From: Alkalimonas mucilaginosa
GTDB taxonomy: Bacteria > Pseudomonadota > Gammaproteobacteria > Enterobacterales > Alteromonadaceae
Assembly: GCF_036327005.1 (NCBI RefSeq)
Contig: NZ_JAUGZK010000005.1
Location: 186,001-250,000, forward strand
Length of the DNA stretch: 64,000 nucleotides
Direction of reading: 5' to 3'
The notes under the pieces were generated by a model. That model had not been told where the DNA came from, made no database searches, and was given only the letters and a program-made list of their open reading frames with translations. Positions 52,938 to 61,607 of this stretch are shown piece by piece; within the stretch, counting starts at the first letter, position 1, and each line of letters opens with the position of its first letter. The position numbers and the translations under genes are program-made.

Positions 52938-54826
52938 CAGGCCGTTTTCCTTAGCAAACCCTGTTTTTTCAAGTACACCAGCAGCAACGAGATGGCAGCC
53001 GGCGTGATCCCAGAAATGCGGGTTGCCTGACCAACCGTTTCCGGTTGGGTCTGATTTAATTTTGCCACCACTTCATTCGACAGCCCTTTGACCTGGCTGT
53101 AATCAAATTGAGCCGGTAAGCGGGTTTGTTCGTGGCGTTTTTGTTTGTCAATTTCGTCCTGCTGCCGTTCAATGTAGCCCTGGTATTTGATCTGGATCTC
53201 GACCTGCTCAGCGGCTAAAGGATCAATGCTGGCTGCAGCCAGTCCTTCGATCGCTACCAGATCGCGATAAGTCACCTCGGGACGGCGGATCAATTCTTCC
53301 AGACTGGCTTCACGACTGAGTGGTGTTTTCAGCAGAGCATTGACCTTTTCAAGGGCCGGATGCTGCGGATGGATCCATTGCTGCTGCAATCGTTGCCGCT
53401 CGAGCGCAATCTGCTCCATTTTTTCATTAAACCGGGTCCAGCGCAGATCATCCACCAGGCCAAGCTCACGGCCTTTGGCAGTTAAACGGGCATCGGCGTT
53501 GTCTTCCCGCAGCATTAGCCGGTATTCCGCCCGGCTGGTAAACATGCGGTAGGGCTCTTTGGTTCCTAAAGTGGTGAGATCATCTACCAACACGCCTAAA
53601 TAAGCCTGTTCACGCCCCGGAGCCCAGCTGTCTTTGCCTTGTACCTGCAAGGCAGCGTTCAACCCTGCTAATAACCCCTGGGCGCCGGCTTCTTCGTAGC
53701 CGGTAGTGCCATTGATTTGGCCGGCAAAGAACAAACCACGGATAAATTTGGTTTCCAGCGAGTGTTTCAGATCACGCGGATCGAAGAAATCGTATTCAAT
53801 AGCGTAGCCAGGCCGCGTGATGTGGGCGTTTTCAAAGCCTTTGATAGAGCGTACCAGCTCGATTTGTACATCAAAGGGTAAGCTGGTGGAAATGCCGTTT
53901 GGATAGACTTCGTGCGTCGTCAGTCCTTCTGGCTCAACAAAGATCTGATGCTGATCTTTATCAGCAAAGCGCATGATCTTATCTTCAATTGACGGGCAAT
54001 AACGGGGGCCAATGCCTTCAATCACACCGGAATACATCGGTGAACGATCCAAACCTCCGCGGATCACATCATGGGTGTGCTGATTGGTGTAGGTAATGTA
54101 ACAAGGGATCTGCCTTGGATGCTGCTCGATCGAGCCAATGTAGGAAAACACCGGCAAAGGTGTATCACCAGGCTGTGGTTGCATCACAGAAAAATCGATG
54201 CTTCTGGCATCAATACGAGGCGGGGTACCGGTTTTTAACCGATCCACCCGAAATGGTAATTCTCGTAAGCGTTTGGCCAAGGCTATAGCCGGAGGATCGC
54301 CGGCGCGTCCACCGCTGTAGTTTTGCAAGCCAATATGGATCTGACCGCCAAGGAAAGTTCCTGTGGTTAACACCACGGCTTTGGCCATAAAGCGTAAGCC
54401 CATCTGAGTGATCACGCCTTTGACCTGATCCTGCTCGACAATCAAATCGTCACAAGCTTGCTGAAAAATAACCAGATTGGGTTGGTTTTCCAATCTGTGC
54501 CGTATCGCGGCTTTATAAAGCTGACGATCGGCCTGTGCCCGGGTGGCACGAACTGCCGGCCCTTTGGATGCATTCAGGGTTCGAAACTGGATCCCGGCCA
54601 GATCCGCTGCCTGAGCCATAGCCCCGCCTAAGGCATCAATTTCTTTGACCAGGTGCCCTTTACCAATACCACCAATCGCCGGATTACAGGACATCAGTCC
54701 CAGCGTATCAATATTGTGTGTCAGCAACAGCGTTTGCATGCCCATGCGTGCTGAAGCAAGGGCAGCTTCAGTGCCTGCATGGCCGCCGCCAATCACGATC
54801 ACATCAAAGGTGGTTTGGTAATGCAT
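52937..54826 (-). CDS. mnmG: tRNA uridine-5-carboxymethylaminomethyl modification enzyme MnmG (GidA)
   Basis: This FAD protein works with MnmE to modify U34 of several tRNAs. The FAD motif VIGGGHAGTEAA starts near residue 11, and the cysteine motif SCNPAIGGIGKGH follows. The ATG at 54826 was chosen because it gives 629 residues, the E. coli length, and has GAGG upstream; an ATG at 54838 adds four residues. It borders oriC and is transcribed away from it. Confidence 0.98.
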   Translation of the reverse strand: MHYQTTFDVIVIGGGHAGTEAALASARMGMQTLLLTHNIDTLGLMSCNPAIGGIGKGHLVKEIDALGGAMAQAADLAGIQFRTLNASKGPAVRATRAQADRQLYKAAIRHRLENQPNLVIFQQACDDLIVEQDQVKGVITQMGLRFMAKAVVLTTGTFLGGQIHIGLQNYSGGRAGDPPAIALAKRLRELPFRVDRLKTGTPPRIDARSIDFSVMQPQPGDTPLPVFSYIGSIEQHPRQIPCYITYTNQHTHDVIRGGLDRSPMYSGVIEGIGPRYCPSIEDKIMRFADKDQHQIFVEPEGLTTHEVYPNGISTSLPFDVQIELVRSIKGFENAHITRPGYAIEYDFFDPRDLKHSLETKFIRGLFFAGQINGTTGYEEAGAQGLLAGLNAALQVQGKDSWAPGREQAYLGVLVDDLTTLGTKEPYRMFTSRAEYRLMLREDNADARLTAKGRELGLVDDLRWTRFNEKMEQIALERQRLQQQWIHPQHPALEKVNALLKTPLSREASLEELIRRPEVTYRDLVAIEGLAAASIDPLAAEQVEIQIKYQGYIERQQDEIDKQKRHEQTRLPAQFDYSQVKGLSNEVVAKLNQTQPETVGQATRISGITPAAISLLLVYLKKQGLLRKTA

Positions 54827-54880
54827 TGGGTGCCTCAAATGATTTTGCTATTAATTCGCTACTAAGCAAAAAGGGCACGT

Positions 54881-54910
54881 ATTGTACCCTGTTTCACAGG
54901 ATGGAACCAA
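54881..54910 (-). promoter_or_regulatory. Likely mnmG (gidA) promoter
   Basis: On the minus strand TTGGTT (54905-54910) and TACAAT (54881-54886) are separated by 18 bp. In E. coli, gidA transcription beside oriC aids origin opening, and this promoter occupies the same position. Confidence 0.5.
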
Positions 54911-55097
54911 CCTGAAAATTAGCTTGGATCCTTAAGATCACTAAGGATCTAATTAAAGGATCTTTTTTAAAGATCTTTTATTACTGTTACTACTAAGCAG
55001 CTTGTTTTCAGTGTGTAAGGTAAATTTACTACGGAAGATCATTGCGTTAGATCCGATCGGATCCTGTGATCAAGCCAGGATCCGATCGGATCCAACC

Positions 55098-55106
55098 TAT
55101 GGATAA
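55098..55106 (-). other. DnaA box (one mismatch)
   Basis: The minus strand reads TTATCCATA, one base from the consensus TTATNCACA. It is ten bases before the perfect box at 55116 and on the opposite strand. Confidence 0.6.
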
Positions 55107-55115
55107 CCATGGTGT

Positions 55116-55124
55116 TTATCCACA
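55116..55124 (+). other. DnaA box (perfect)
   Basis: TTATCCACA is the strongest DnaA box sequence, equal to E. coli R1 and R4. Confidence 0.9.
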
Positions 55125-55188
55125 GCCTAAGGTTCCATGATTTCTATAAAGAGGATAACTACAGTTTATACCTGATGTTATACCTTAC

Positions 55189-55197
55189 TTATTCACA
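55189..55197 (+). other. DnaA box (perfect)
   Basis: TTATTCACA matches the DnaA box consensus TTATNCACA, 73 bp from the box at 55116. Confidence 0.8.
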
Positions 55198-55261
55198 ATA
55201 ATCTTTTTAATAGGCTAAAGCTGTTTATAACTTGCGTGTAAGCAGTGATCAAAGGATCCTG

Positions 55262-55699
55262 CTAACTGAGTGTTGCCAGATAATTTGGCAGCCAGTTCAA
55301 GGCTTGCTCTTCGGGTAACTCCTCAGTTAGCACATCAATTTCCAGTGCTGGCAGCAGTTGTCTGGCCCCCAATTGCTGCAATAAAGTTGCTATGGTTCGG
55401 CCGGCCTGACAAAAAGTATCGTAACTGGAATCACCTAAAGTGATCACAGCAAAGGAAATTGTGGTAAGATCTGGCTGATCTTGTGCTAATCGATCCGCGA
55501 AGGGTTGAATATTATCAGGCAGATCCCCTGCGCCATAAGTGGACGTGATCACCAGCCAGCTATTACTGTTGCTGAGTTGATCCAATTCAGGAGTTAACTG
55601 AAGCTGCGCTTCAAAGCCTCCTAAAGCCATGGTTTCCGCAACCTGTTCTGCCACATATTCCGCTGCACCCATCTGGCTGCCGACAAGGATTTGGATCAT
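55262..55699 (-). CDS. mioC: Flavodoxin-like protein MioC
   Basis: This 145-residue single-domain flavodoxin has the FMN-binding segments STYGAGDLPDN and LGDSSYDTFCQAG. In E. coli MioC supports biotin synthase activity, and transcription of mioC runs toward oriC, as it does here. The ATG follows AAGGACAG. Two overlapping TATAGT elements at 55730-55740 (minus strand) may serve as its -10 box. They abut the ERIC-like repeat, which may supply the upstream promoter sequence. Confidence 0.95.
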   Translation of the reverse strand: MIQILVGSQMGAAEYVAEQVAETMALGGFEAQLQLTPELDQLSNSNSWLVITSTYGAGDLPDNIQPFADRLAQDQPDLTTISFAVITLGDSSYDTFCQAGRTIATLLQQLGARQLLPALEIDVLTEELPEEQALNWLPNYLATLS

Positions 55700-55736
55700 T
55701 GATCTGTCCTTAGGTTTGTTGAATGTTTGACTATAC

Positions 55737-55863
55737 TATACCCGTCGTCTTTCAAAATGCACGGGTGTTGGCTGCGATCGTTCACCCCAATCACTTAGTA
55801 CTGCTAAGCTCATGGGGATGAACGGTCTTGCCGCCTACGCGCATTTAGAAATCCATTGGGTAT
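55737..55863. repeat. ERIC-like 127-bp imperfect inverted repeat
   Basis: The element starts TATACCCGTCG and ends TTGGGTAT. Its two arms pair over most of their length around a centre CTTAG-TACTG-CTAAG. On the minus strand it reads like the enterobacterial repetitive intergenic consensus: AAGTGATTGGGGTGAACG corresponds to ERIC AAGTGACTGGGGTGAGCG, followed by CAGCCAAC and ending GACGGGTAT. The length of 127 bp equals the classic element. It lies between mioC and deaD. Confidence 0.85.
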
Positions 55864-55994
55864 GCCATTGGAAGATGATTTGGCGGTGCACTGGGCATTG
55901 CCGGATTTTTGGTGTTTTTACTGCCTGGCAGGCAAGGTAAAGACCAGAATAGCACAACCATGCTGCCTGCCTGTGTATTGAGGTTTTATTATTT

Positions 55995-57758
55995 ATGTCT
56001 GAAGTGACATCTTTTGCTGAACTGGATCTGCCCGAAGCAGTATTAAAAGCCGTGGCTGAACTGGGTTATGAAACGCCATCGCCGATTCAGGCGGAGTCGA
56101 TCCCAAAACTTTTGGCGGGCAATGATTTGCTTGGCCAAGCGCAAACAGGTACTGGTAAAACAGCAGCTTTTGCTTTGCCTCTGTTAGCTCGGCTTGAAGC
56201 TGGCCAACGTGAGCCACAAATTCTGGTGCTGGCACCTACCCGTGAGCTGGCGATCCAGGTGGCAGAAGCGTTTCAGTCCTACGCCAAGTACCTGCCACAA
56301 TTTCATGTACTGCCGATTTATGGTGGCCAGAGCTACAGCAACCAGTTGCGTTCATTAAAGCGTGGTTGTCAGGTGGTGGTGGGCACGCCAGGCCGTATTA
56401 TGGACCATTTGGAGCGTGGTACCCTGGTACTGGATAAACTAAAAGCCATCGTGCTGGATGAAGCTGACGAAATGCTGCGGATGGGCTTTATCGATGATGT
56501 GCAGACCATCATGGATCAAACACCGCCAGGTCGTCAGGTGGCGATGTTCTCGGCGACCATGCCAACGCAAATCCGTGCCATTGCGCAGAAGCATTTAAGC
56601 AATGCGCATGAGATCAAAATTGTCACTAAAACCAGCACAGTAGAGCGTATTACCCAGCGCTTTGTGCTGCTGGAGAACAATCAAAAACTGGATGCGTTGA
56701 CCCGTTTGCTGGAAGGCGAAGATTACGATGCCAGTATCGTCTTTGTGCGGACCAAAAGCGCCACCGAAGAAATTGCGGTAAAACTGGGTGCCCGCGGCTA
56801 CGCAGTGGCCAGTTTAAATGGCGATATGAACCAGACCCACCGTGAACAAACCATCCGTCGAATCAAAGATGGTCAGCTGGATGTGATTGTAGCGACCGAT
56901 GTTGCTGCCCGCGGTCTGGATGTGGAGCGCATCAGTCTGGTGGTCAACTACGACATTCCGTACGACAGTGAAGCCTATGTCCACCGGATTGGCCGGACCG
57001 GCCGGGCTGGCCGTGAAGGCAAGGCGATTTTGTTTGTCTCGCCGCGCGAGCGTCGTTTATTGCGCAGCATTGAGCAAGCGACCCGTCAGCCGATTGAGCA
57101 GATGACACTGCCGACCGGCGCTGTGATTGAACAACGCCGGATCCAAAATTTCCGGGCGGAATTGGCGCAGTCGATTGAAACCCAGGATCTCACCTTCTTT
57201 CAGGAGTTGATTGCCAAGTGGCAGGAAACACTGGATTGTGGCGATAATGAGCTGGCTGCTGCTCTGCTTTATATGGCGCAAAAAGAGCAACCACTGAATG
57301 TAGCCGCTCAGTTCCCGGCGCTGCGTGAACCAAGCAGCAAACGCGATCGTGAGCGCAGTGACCGCCCGGTACGCGAGCGCGGTGACCGGCCTGATCGCGC
57401 GGAGCGTGGCCCTCGTCAGCGTCGTGAGATGAAAGGCGACTACACCACCTACCGCATTGAAGTAGGTAAAGAGCACGGGGTGCGTGCCGGCGATATCGTT
57501 GGTGCTATTGCCAATGAAGCCAATATCGACAGCCAGTTCATTGGTAACATTAAATTGTTTGATCAGTTCAGTACCGTTGAGCTGCCAGCCAGCATGCCGC
57601 AGGAGATTTTCCAGCACCTGAAGAAGGTGTATGTGCGCAAGCAAAAGCTGAATATCTCGGTCGATTCGGGTGCTGGCGAGCGCCGAAGTGGTCCAGGGCC
57701 TCGTCCGGGTGCAGGTCCGCGCCCTGGAGCTGCGCCTAAACGCCGCTCGCAATCATAA
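55995..57758 (+). CDS. deaD: DEAD-box ATP-dependent RNA helicase (DeaD/CsdA type)
   Basis: This 587-residue helicase has an N-terminal Q motif (FAELDLPEAV...PSPIQ), Walker A AQTGTGKT (49-56), DEAD box (155-158), SAT in FSATMP, and the helicase C motif HRIGRTGRAGR. A charged Arg/Asp/Glu-rich linker (about 445-475) precedes a DbpA-type RNA-binding domain (about 480-565) and a Gly/Pro/Arg tail. The layout is that of DeaD, which remodels ribosome precursors and mRNA in the cold. The 131-bp leader between the ERIC-like repeat and the start has no other gene. Confidence 0.92.
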   Translation: MSEVTSFAELDLPEAVLKAVAELGYETPSPIQAESIPKLLAGNDLLGQAQTGTGKTAAFALPLLARLEAGQREPQILVLAPTRELAIQVAEAFQSYAKYLPQFHVLPIYGGQSYSNQLRSLKRGCQVVVGTPGRIMDHLERGTLVLDKLKAIVLDEADEMLRMGFIDDVQTIMDQTPPGRQVAMFSATMPTQIRAIAQKHLSNAHEIKIVTKTSTVERITQRFVLLENNQKLDALTRLLEGEDYDASIVFVRTKSATEEIAVKLGARGYAVASLNGDMNQTHREQTIRRIKDGQLDVIVATDVAARGLDVERISLVVNYDIPYDSEAYVHRIGRTGRAGREGKAILFVSPRERRLLRSIEQATRQPIEQMTLPTGAVIEQRRIQNFRAELAQSIETQDLTFFQELIAKWQETLDCGDNELAAALLYMAQKEQPLNVAAQFPALREPSSKRDRERSDRPVRERGDRPDRAERGPRQRREMKGDYTTYRIEVGKEHGVRAGDIVGAIANEANIDSQFIGNIKLFDQFSTVELPASMPQEIFQHLKKVYVRKQKLNISVDSGAGERRSGPGPRPGAGPRPGAAPKRRSQS

Positions 57759-57775
57759 TCGCGCTTTTTTGTCTG

Positions 57776-57805
57776 AAAACCTGCTCTTCGTGGCAGGTTT
57801 TTTTT
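57776..57805 (+). terminator. Rho-independent terminator of deaD
   Basis: A 9-bp stem AAAACCTGC/GCAGGTTTT with an eight-base loop is followed by T residues. Confidence 0.88.
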
Positions 57806-57864
57806 ATTGAAAAATACCGTTTGGCCCCATAGATCCAGTCCATACCCTTTTGATGGAGTTTGCT

Positions 57865-58290
57865 ATGATCCTGGCCTGCCCACATTGCCATCGTTTAAAC
57901 CGCCTGCCTAAGGAGCGCCTGAACGCTCAGCCCAGTTGTGGCCAGTGCAAGCAACCGCTTTTTACCGGCCAGGTTGTGGAACTGACTTCGGCTAACTTTA
58001 CGCAGCATGCGGAAAAATCCGAGCTGCCTTTGCTGATTGATTTTTGGGCGCCCTGGTGCGGGCCTTGCGTGCAGTTTGCCCCGGTTTTTGCCGGCTTGGC
58101 TGCCGAACTGGAACCTGGACTGCGGCTGGCGAAGATCAATACCGAGCAGCAGCAAGCTCTGGCTGGTCGCTTTGCTATTCGCTCCATCCCGACGCTAATG
58201 CTGTTTCAGCAGGGCAAGGTACTGGCGCAGCAAAGTGGGGCCATGCCAAAACAGCAACTGCTGCAGTGGTTACGGCAAAATTTGCGCTAA
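57865..58290 (+). CDS. trxC: Thioredoxin 2 (zinc-binding)
   Basis: This 141-residue cytoplasmic thioredoxin has an extra N-terminal zinc ribbon (Cys5/Cys8 and Cys25/Cys28) and the active site WCGPC (Cys65/Cys68). It reduces disulfides and often responds to oxidative stress. The ATG at 57865 with GGAG upstream gives the family N-terminus, and the frame is open from a TTG at 57850. Its stop overlaps the stop of the convergent SNF2 gene. Confidence 0.95.
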   Translation: MILACPHCHRLNRLPKERLNAQPSCGQCKQPLFTGQVVELTSANFTQHAEKSELPLLIDFWAPWCGPCVQFAPVFAGLAAELEPGLRLAKINTEQQQALAGRFAIRSIPTLMLFQQGKVLAQQSGAMPKQQLLQWLRQNLR

Positions 58291-61200
58291 CTAAATAGCT
58301 GCAGCAATTCGTCGGCGCTGCCTTGCCAGACGCCTTGCTGACTGCCACTAAACAGGCTATCGGCCAGGGCCTGCTTTTGCTGTTGCAGCAGCTGTATTTT
58401 TTGCTCCACCGTATCCTTGGCGATCAGTTTGTAGACAAAGACTTTTTTGTCCTGGCCAATGCGGTGTGCCCTGTCGGTGGCTTGTTGCATCACGGCCGGG
58501 TTCCACCAGGGATCATAGTGAATCACCGTATCGGCAGCGGTTAAATTCAAACCGGTACCACCGGCTTTTAAGCTGATCAAAAACAGCGGCACTTCGCCTT
58601 GCTGGAAACTGTCGATTTGCTGCTGACGTTTTTTGGTTTGGCCGGTCAGTTTGGCGTAAGGAATGGCCTGTTGCTGCATCACTTCTTCTATCAGCGCTAG
58701 CATACTGGTGAACTGACTGAAAATAATGATTTTGCGCCCTTCCTCGATCATCTCCGGTACATTTTGCGTCAGCCAGTCCAGTTTGGCACTGCTTTGTACT
58801 TTCTGGGCACTGGCCAGTTTAACCAGGCGCGCATCGCAGCAGGCCTGGCGTAATTTCAGCAGCGCATCCAGGAACTCAATCTGGCTTTTGGCCAGGCCTT
58901 TTTCCGCAAACAACTGACGGATATGGCTTTCCATACTGAGGCGAATGCTGTCATACAGCTGGCGTTGGTCGGTTTCCATCGCCAGATACTGGTCGATTTC
59001 GATTTTCTCTGGCAATTCGCTCATCACTTCGCTTTTGGTGCGCCGTAGTAAAAACGGCGCCACCCGTTGCTGCAATTCCAGTCCGCGCTGCGGGTGTTGC
59101 TCGCGCTCTATTGGCCGGCGAAATTGTTTGCGAAAAAAAGCATCACTGCCCAGCAAACCCGGCAGGGCAAAGTCGAACAGGGATTTCAGCTCGCCCAGAT
59201 GGTTTTCCAACGGGGTACCGGATAAACACAAACGGAAATGGCCCTGCAATTTGCGGATAGCCGCTGTGGTCTGGCTGCGGCTGTTTTTAATTTGCTGGGC
59301 TTCGTCCAACACGATGTGGCTGAACTGGTGCTGCTGATAGTACTTCAGATCCCGCGCCATCAAGGGGTAAGTGGTGATGATAAGCTCTGCTTCAGCCAGT
59401 TGTTGTAAGGCTTTGCCACGTTGCTGACCATGGATCACCTGCACACTCAGCTCCGGCGTGAAGCGTTCGGCTTCCTGTTGCCAGTTGCCAATCAGGCTGG
59501 TCGGGCAAATCACCAGCGCCTGCAGCCGGCTTTGCTGTTTTTGTTGCAGCAAAAACGCCAGCGTTTGCAGGGTTTTACCCAGCCCCATATCATCGGCCAG
59601 AATGCCGCCAAAGCCGTAGCGCTGCAAAAAGACCAGCCAGTTCAGGCCCTGCTGTTGGTAAGGGCGAAGTTCGGCAGCTAAACCTGCTGGTACCGTGATG
59701 TTTTCAATGCCCTGGAAATTTTGTAATTTCTGACTAAGTGCCCGAATATCACTGGCCTGATGAAAACTCAGTTGCTCCCCGGGCAGTTGCTGCAACAGGG
59801 CACTGCGGTAGGAAGGCAAGCGCAGGCTGCTGGCATCGCTGCCTTGCTGCAAAAATTCCTGCAGGGTACTAAACAAAGGCTGCAGTTGATTGGCTGGCAG
59901 TTTCAGGGTGCGGCCATCCGGCAAGGGCAGCCAGAGGATGCTGTCTGGCTCGGGTTCACCGTGCTGCTGCAACCACTGCTGCACCAATGGCAGCATCGGC
60001 AGCCGCTCATCCCCCAGTTGCACATGCATATCCAGCTGGAACCAACCTGGTTGATCGCTGTGCACCTCAAATTCGGTGTCGGCTTCAATGATGCCCAGAT
60101 CAAAGTCGGCACTTTGCTGGATAGTCCAACCCTGCTGTTGCAACCAGGGTTTATCGCGTTCCAGCCATTCCAGCCAGGCGACCGGGCTGTCGTCTACCAC
60201 CGAAAAATAACGCACCGCACTGTGGTGGGCATGTTCAGGGTACAGCTGAGTGTCTTGTAATTGTTCGATCGCCACCTGTTCCTGTTCGGGCTGGCGCTCA
60301 ATGGCGAAATGTTGCTGGCCCTGGCAGTGGTGATGGAGTTTGGGCGCATCGACTGCCATGGCCGCCAGTTCTACCGGGCCATAGCGAAAACAAAGCTCTG
60401 CCACCGGCAGGTTACGCCGGCCTTTTTGCTGCATACCAAGCTTCAGCACTGCTTGAGGCGCTTGCTGAATGCTTTCAATCTGGATATCGGCCGGTGGTGG
60501 TAATTGCTCGGTTGGCAACGCCTGTTGCATGCCCAGCCAAAGCTGAGCCAGCTCTGCTTCCGGTACCTTGGGAATATTCAGCAGGTGCTGCAGCTGTTCG
60601 CCGCTTAACCGGGTGTGGATGGGACCCATTTCGAAGCGGCTTTCATCCAGGTACATCGGGGGTGTGGTATCAATTAACCGCCAGTTTGGTAAGCCTTCCA
60701 GTGTTAACTGCAACAGATGGTGTTCATCTTGTTGCTGCCAACTGAGCTGGAGTTGCCGGCCCGGGCCTGGCTTTACTTCTTGCTGTACTTTTTGCCAGAA
60801 GCAGCGGCCACTTTGCAGCATGCTTTGCAGCGCCAGTGCGCCCCAGCGCTCTTTTAACAGCATCTGCCCAAAGCGATTCTGGCTGCTGATAAGGCCGAGC
60901 AGACGAAAATCTTCGCTGCAGCCCCAGTGCGGGATATAGCCCTGGCGGTAATCGTGCTCGCTAAGCAAGCTGCCCTGACCAAAACCGCCTTTTTTTAGTC
61001 GTCTGGCCCGGCGCGGGCTAACACTAAGGCCTTGCTCGGTCAGATCCAGTAAAAACAACACCCGATCTTTGTATTCCAGCTCGACCGGCTGTTGCTCTAA
61101 CTGCTGCAAGCTATTGAGCCAGAGCTGAACTTTGTCTTGCTGTTGCTGATGTTGCTGCTGTTGCAACTGAATAACCTTAAGCAGCACCGCCAGGGTATGT

Positions 61201-61466
61201 TTGCAATTGACCGCCACCGGGCAGCTGCAGCGTGCCTGCAGTTGCCAGTCCCGGCCCTGACGTAGCAGTCGGATGGTTTGGCGGTAGGGGATCAGCGAAT
61301 TGCCCCAGACCTGGGCATCAATCCGGCTGTAGTCATCGGCTATGTCCAGCCTAAATACCTTGTTTTGCTCCAGATAGGGCTGCGCTCGCTGATAGACGGC
61401 GGCACCATAACGCAGTTTGAGTTCGTAATCCGACAGTGGGAACAGCTGAGTCTGGAGATCGGGCAT
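58287..61466 (-). CDS. SWIM zinc finger/SNF2-family helicase-like ATPase
   Basis: This 1059-residue protein has an N-terminal SWIM zinc finger (CSCPVAVNCKH at about 75-90), a long middle region and a SNF2 ATPase core. Walker A is DDMGLGKT (about residue 620), motif II is DEAQ (VLDEAQQIKN), and the C-terminal helicase domain has KAGGTGLNLT and ATDRAHRIGQ. Such proteins move along DNA or displace bound proteins such as RNA polymerase; the exact role of this SWIM/SNF2 subgroup is not settled. The ATG at 61466 is tentative because no strong ribosome site is seen; a GTG lies at 61481. Confidence 0.87.
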   Translation of the reverse strand: MPDLQTQLFPLSDYELKLRYGAAVYQRAQPYLEQNKVFRLDIADDYSRIDAQVWGNSLIPYRQTIRLLRQGRDWQLQARCSCPVAVNCKHTLAVLLKVIQLQQQQHQQQQDKVQLWLNSLQQLEQQPVELEYKDRVLFLLDLTEQGLSVSPRRARRLKKGGFGQGSLLSEHDYRQGYIPHWGCSEDFRLLGLISSQNRFGQMLLKERWGALALQSMLQSGRCFWQKVQQEVKPGPGRQLQLSWQQQDEHHLLQLTLEGLPNWRLIDTTPPMYLDESRFEMGPIHTRLSGEQLQHLLNIPKVPEAELAQLWLGMQQALPTEQLPPPADIQIESIQQAPQAVLKLGMQQKGRRNLPVAELCFRYGPVELAAMAVDAPKLHHHCQGQQHFAIERQPEQEQVAIEQLQDTQLYPEHAHHSAVRYFSVVDDSPVAWLEWLERDKPWLQQQGWTIQQSADFDLGIIEADTEFEVHSDQPGWFQLDMHVQLGDERLPMLPLVQQWLQQHGEPEPDSILWLPLPDGRTLKLPANQLQPLFSTLQEFLQQGSDASSLRLPSYRSALLQQLPGEQLSFHQASDIRALSQKLQNFQGIENITVPAGLAAELRPYQQQGLNWLVFLQRYGFGGILADDMGLGKTLQTLAFLLQQKQQSRLQALVICPTSLIGNWQQEAERFTPELSVQVIHGQQRGKALQQLAEAELIITTYPLMARDLKYYQQHQFSHIVLDEAQQIKNSRSQTTAAIRKLQGHFRLCLSGTPLENHLGELKSLFDFALPGLLGSDAFFRKQFRRPIEREQHPQRGLELQQRVAPFLLRRTKSEVMSELPEKIEIDQYLAMETDQRQLYDSIRLSMESHIRQLFAEKGLAKSQIEFLDALLKLRQACCDARLVKLASAQKVQSSAKLDWLTQNVPEMIEEGRKIIIFSQFTSMLALIEEVMQQQAIPYAKLTGQTKKRQQQIDSFQQGEVPLFLISLKAGGTGLNLTAADTVIHYDPWWNPAVMQQATDRAHRIGQDKKVFVYKLIAKDTVEQKIQLLQQQKQALADSLFSGSQQGVWQGSADELLQLFS

Positions 61467-61607
61467 GAAACATGGGTCCACGAATTTTTTGCAAACGGCT
61501 ATTGTAACGGTTTTGCGTTGATTTCCCCAGCGCTTTAGCGGTTATTGCCACCAAAGTTGAGTTGCATCATCTATTGCACTGAAAAGTGCTGTTGCCAGCA
61601 AAACCGG

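Larger units (their letters stand above)
54905..55260. other. oriC: Chromosomal replication origin (oriC)
   Basis: This gene-free stretch between mnmG and mioC has the layout of a gammaproteobacterial oriC. An AT-rich region at about 54940-54990 holds 13-mer-like elements starting GATCT (GATCTTTTTTAAA and GATCTTTTATTAC). Perfect DnaA boxes are TTATCCACA at 55116-55124 and TTATTCACA at 55189-55197, and a one-mismatch box lies on the minus strand at 55098-55106. Fifteen GATC sites occur between 54927 and 55258, thirteen of them within 166 bp, which suits SeqA/Dam control. Two GATC-rich palindromes repeat at a 29-bp interval. Confidence 0.93.

Noticed and set aside
54888..54900. CCTGTTTCACAGG considered as a parS site
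   Set aside because: Only the left half (TGTTTCAC) matches the parS consensus; the right half does not. No other parS-like palindrome was seen near parAB.
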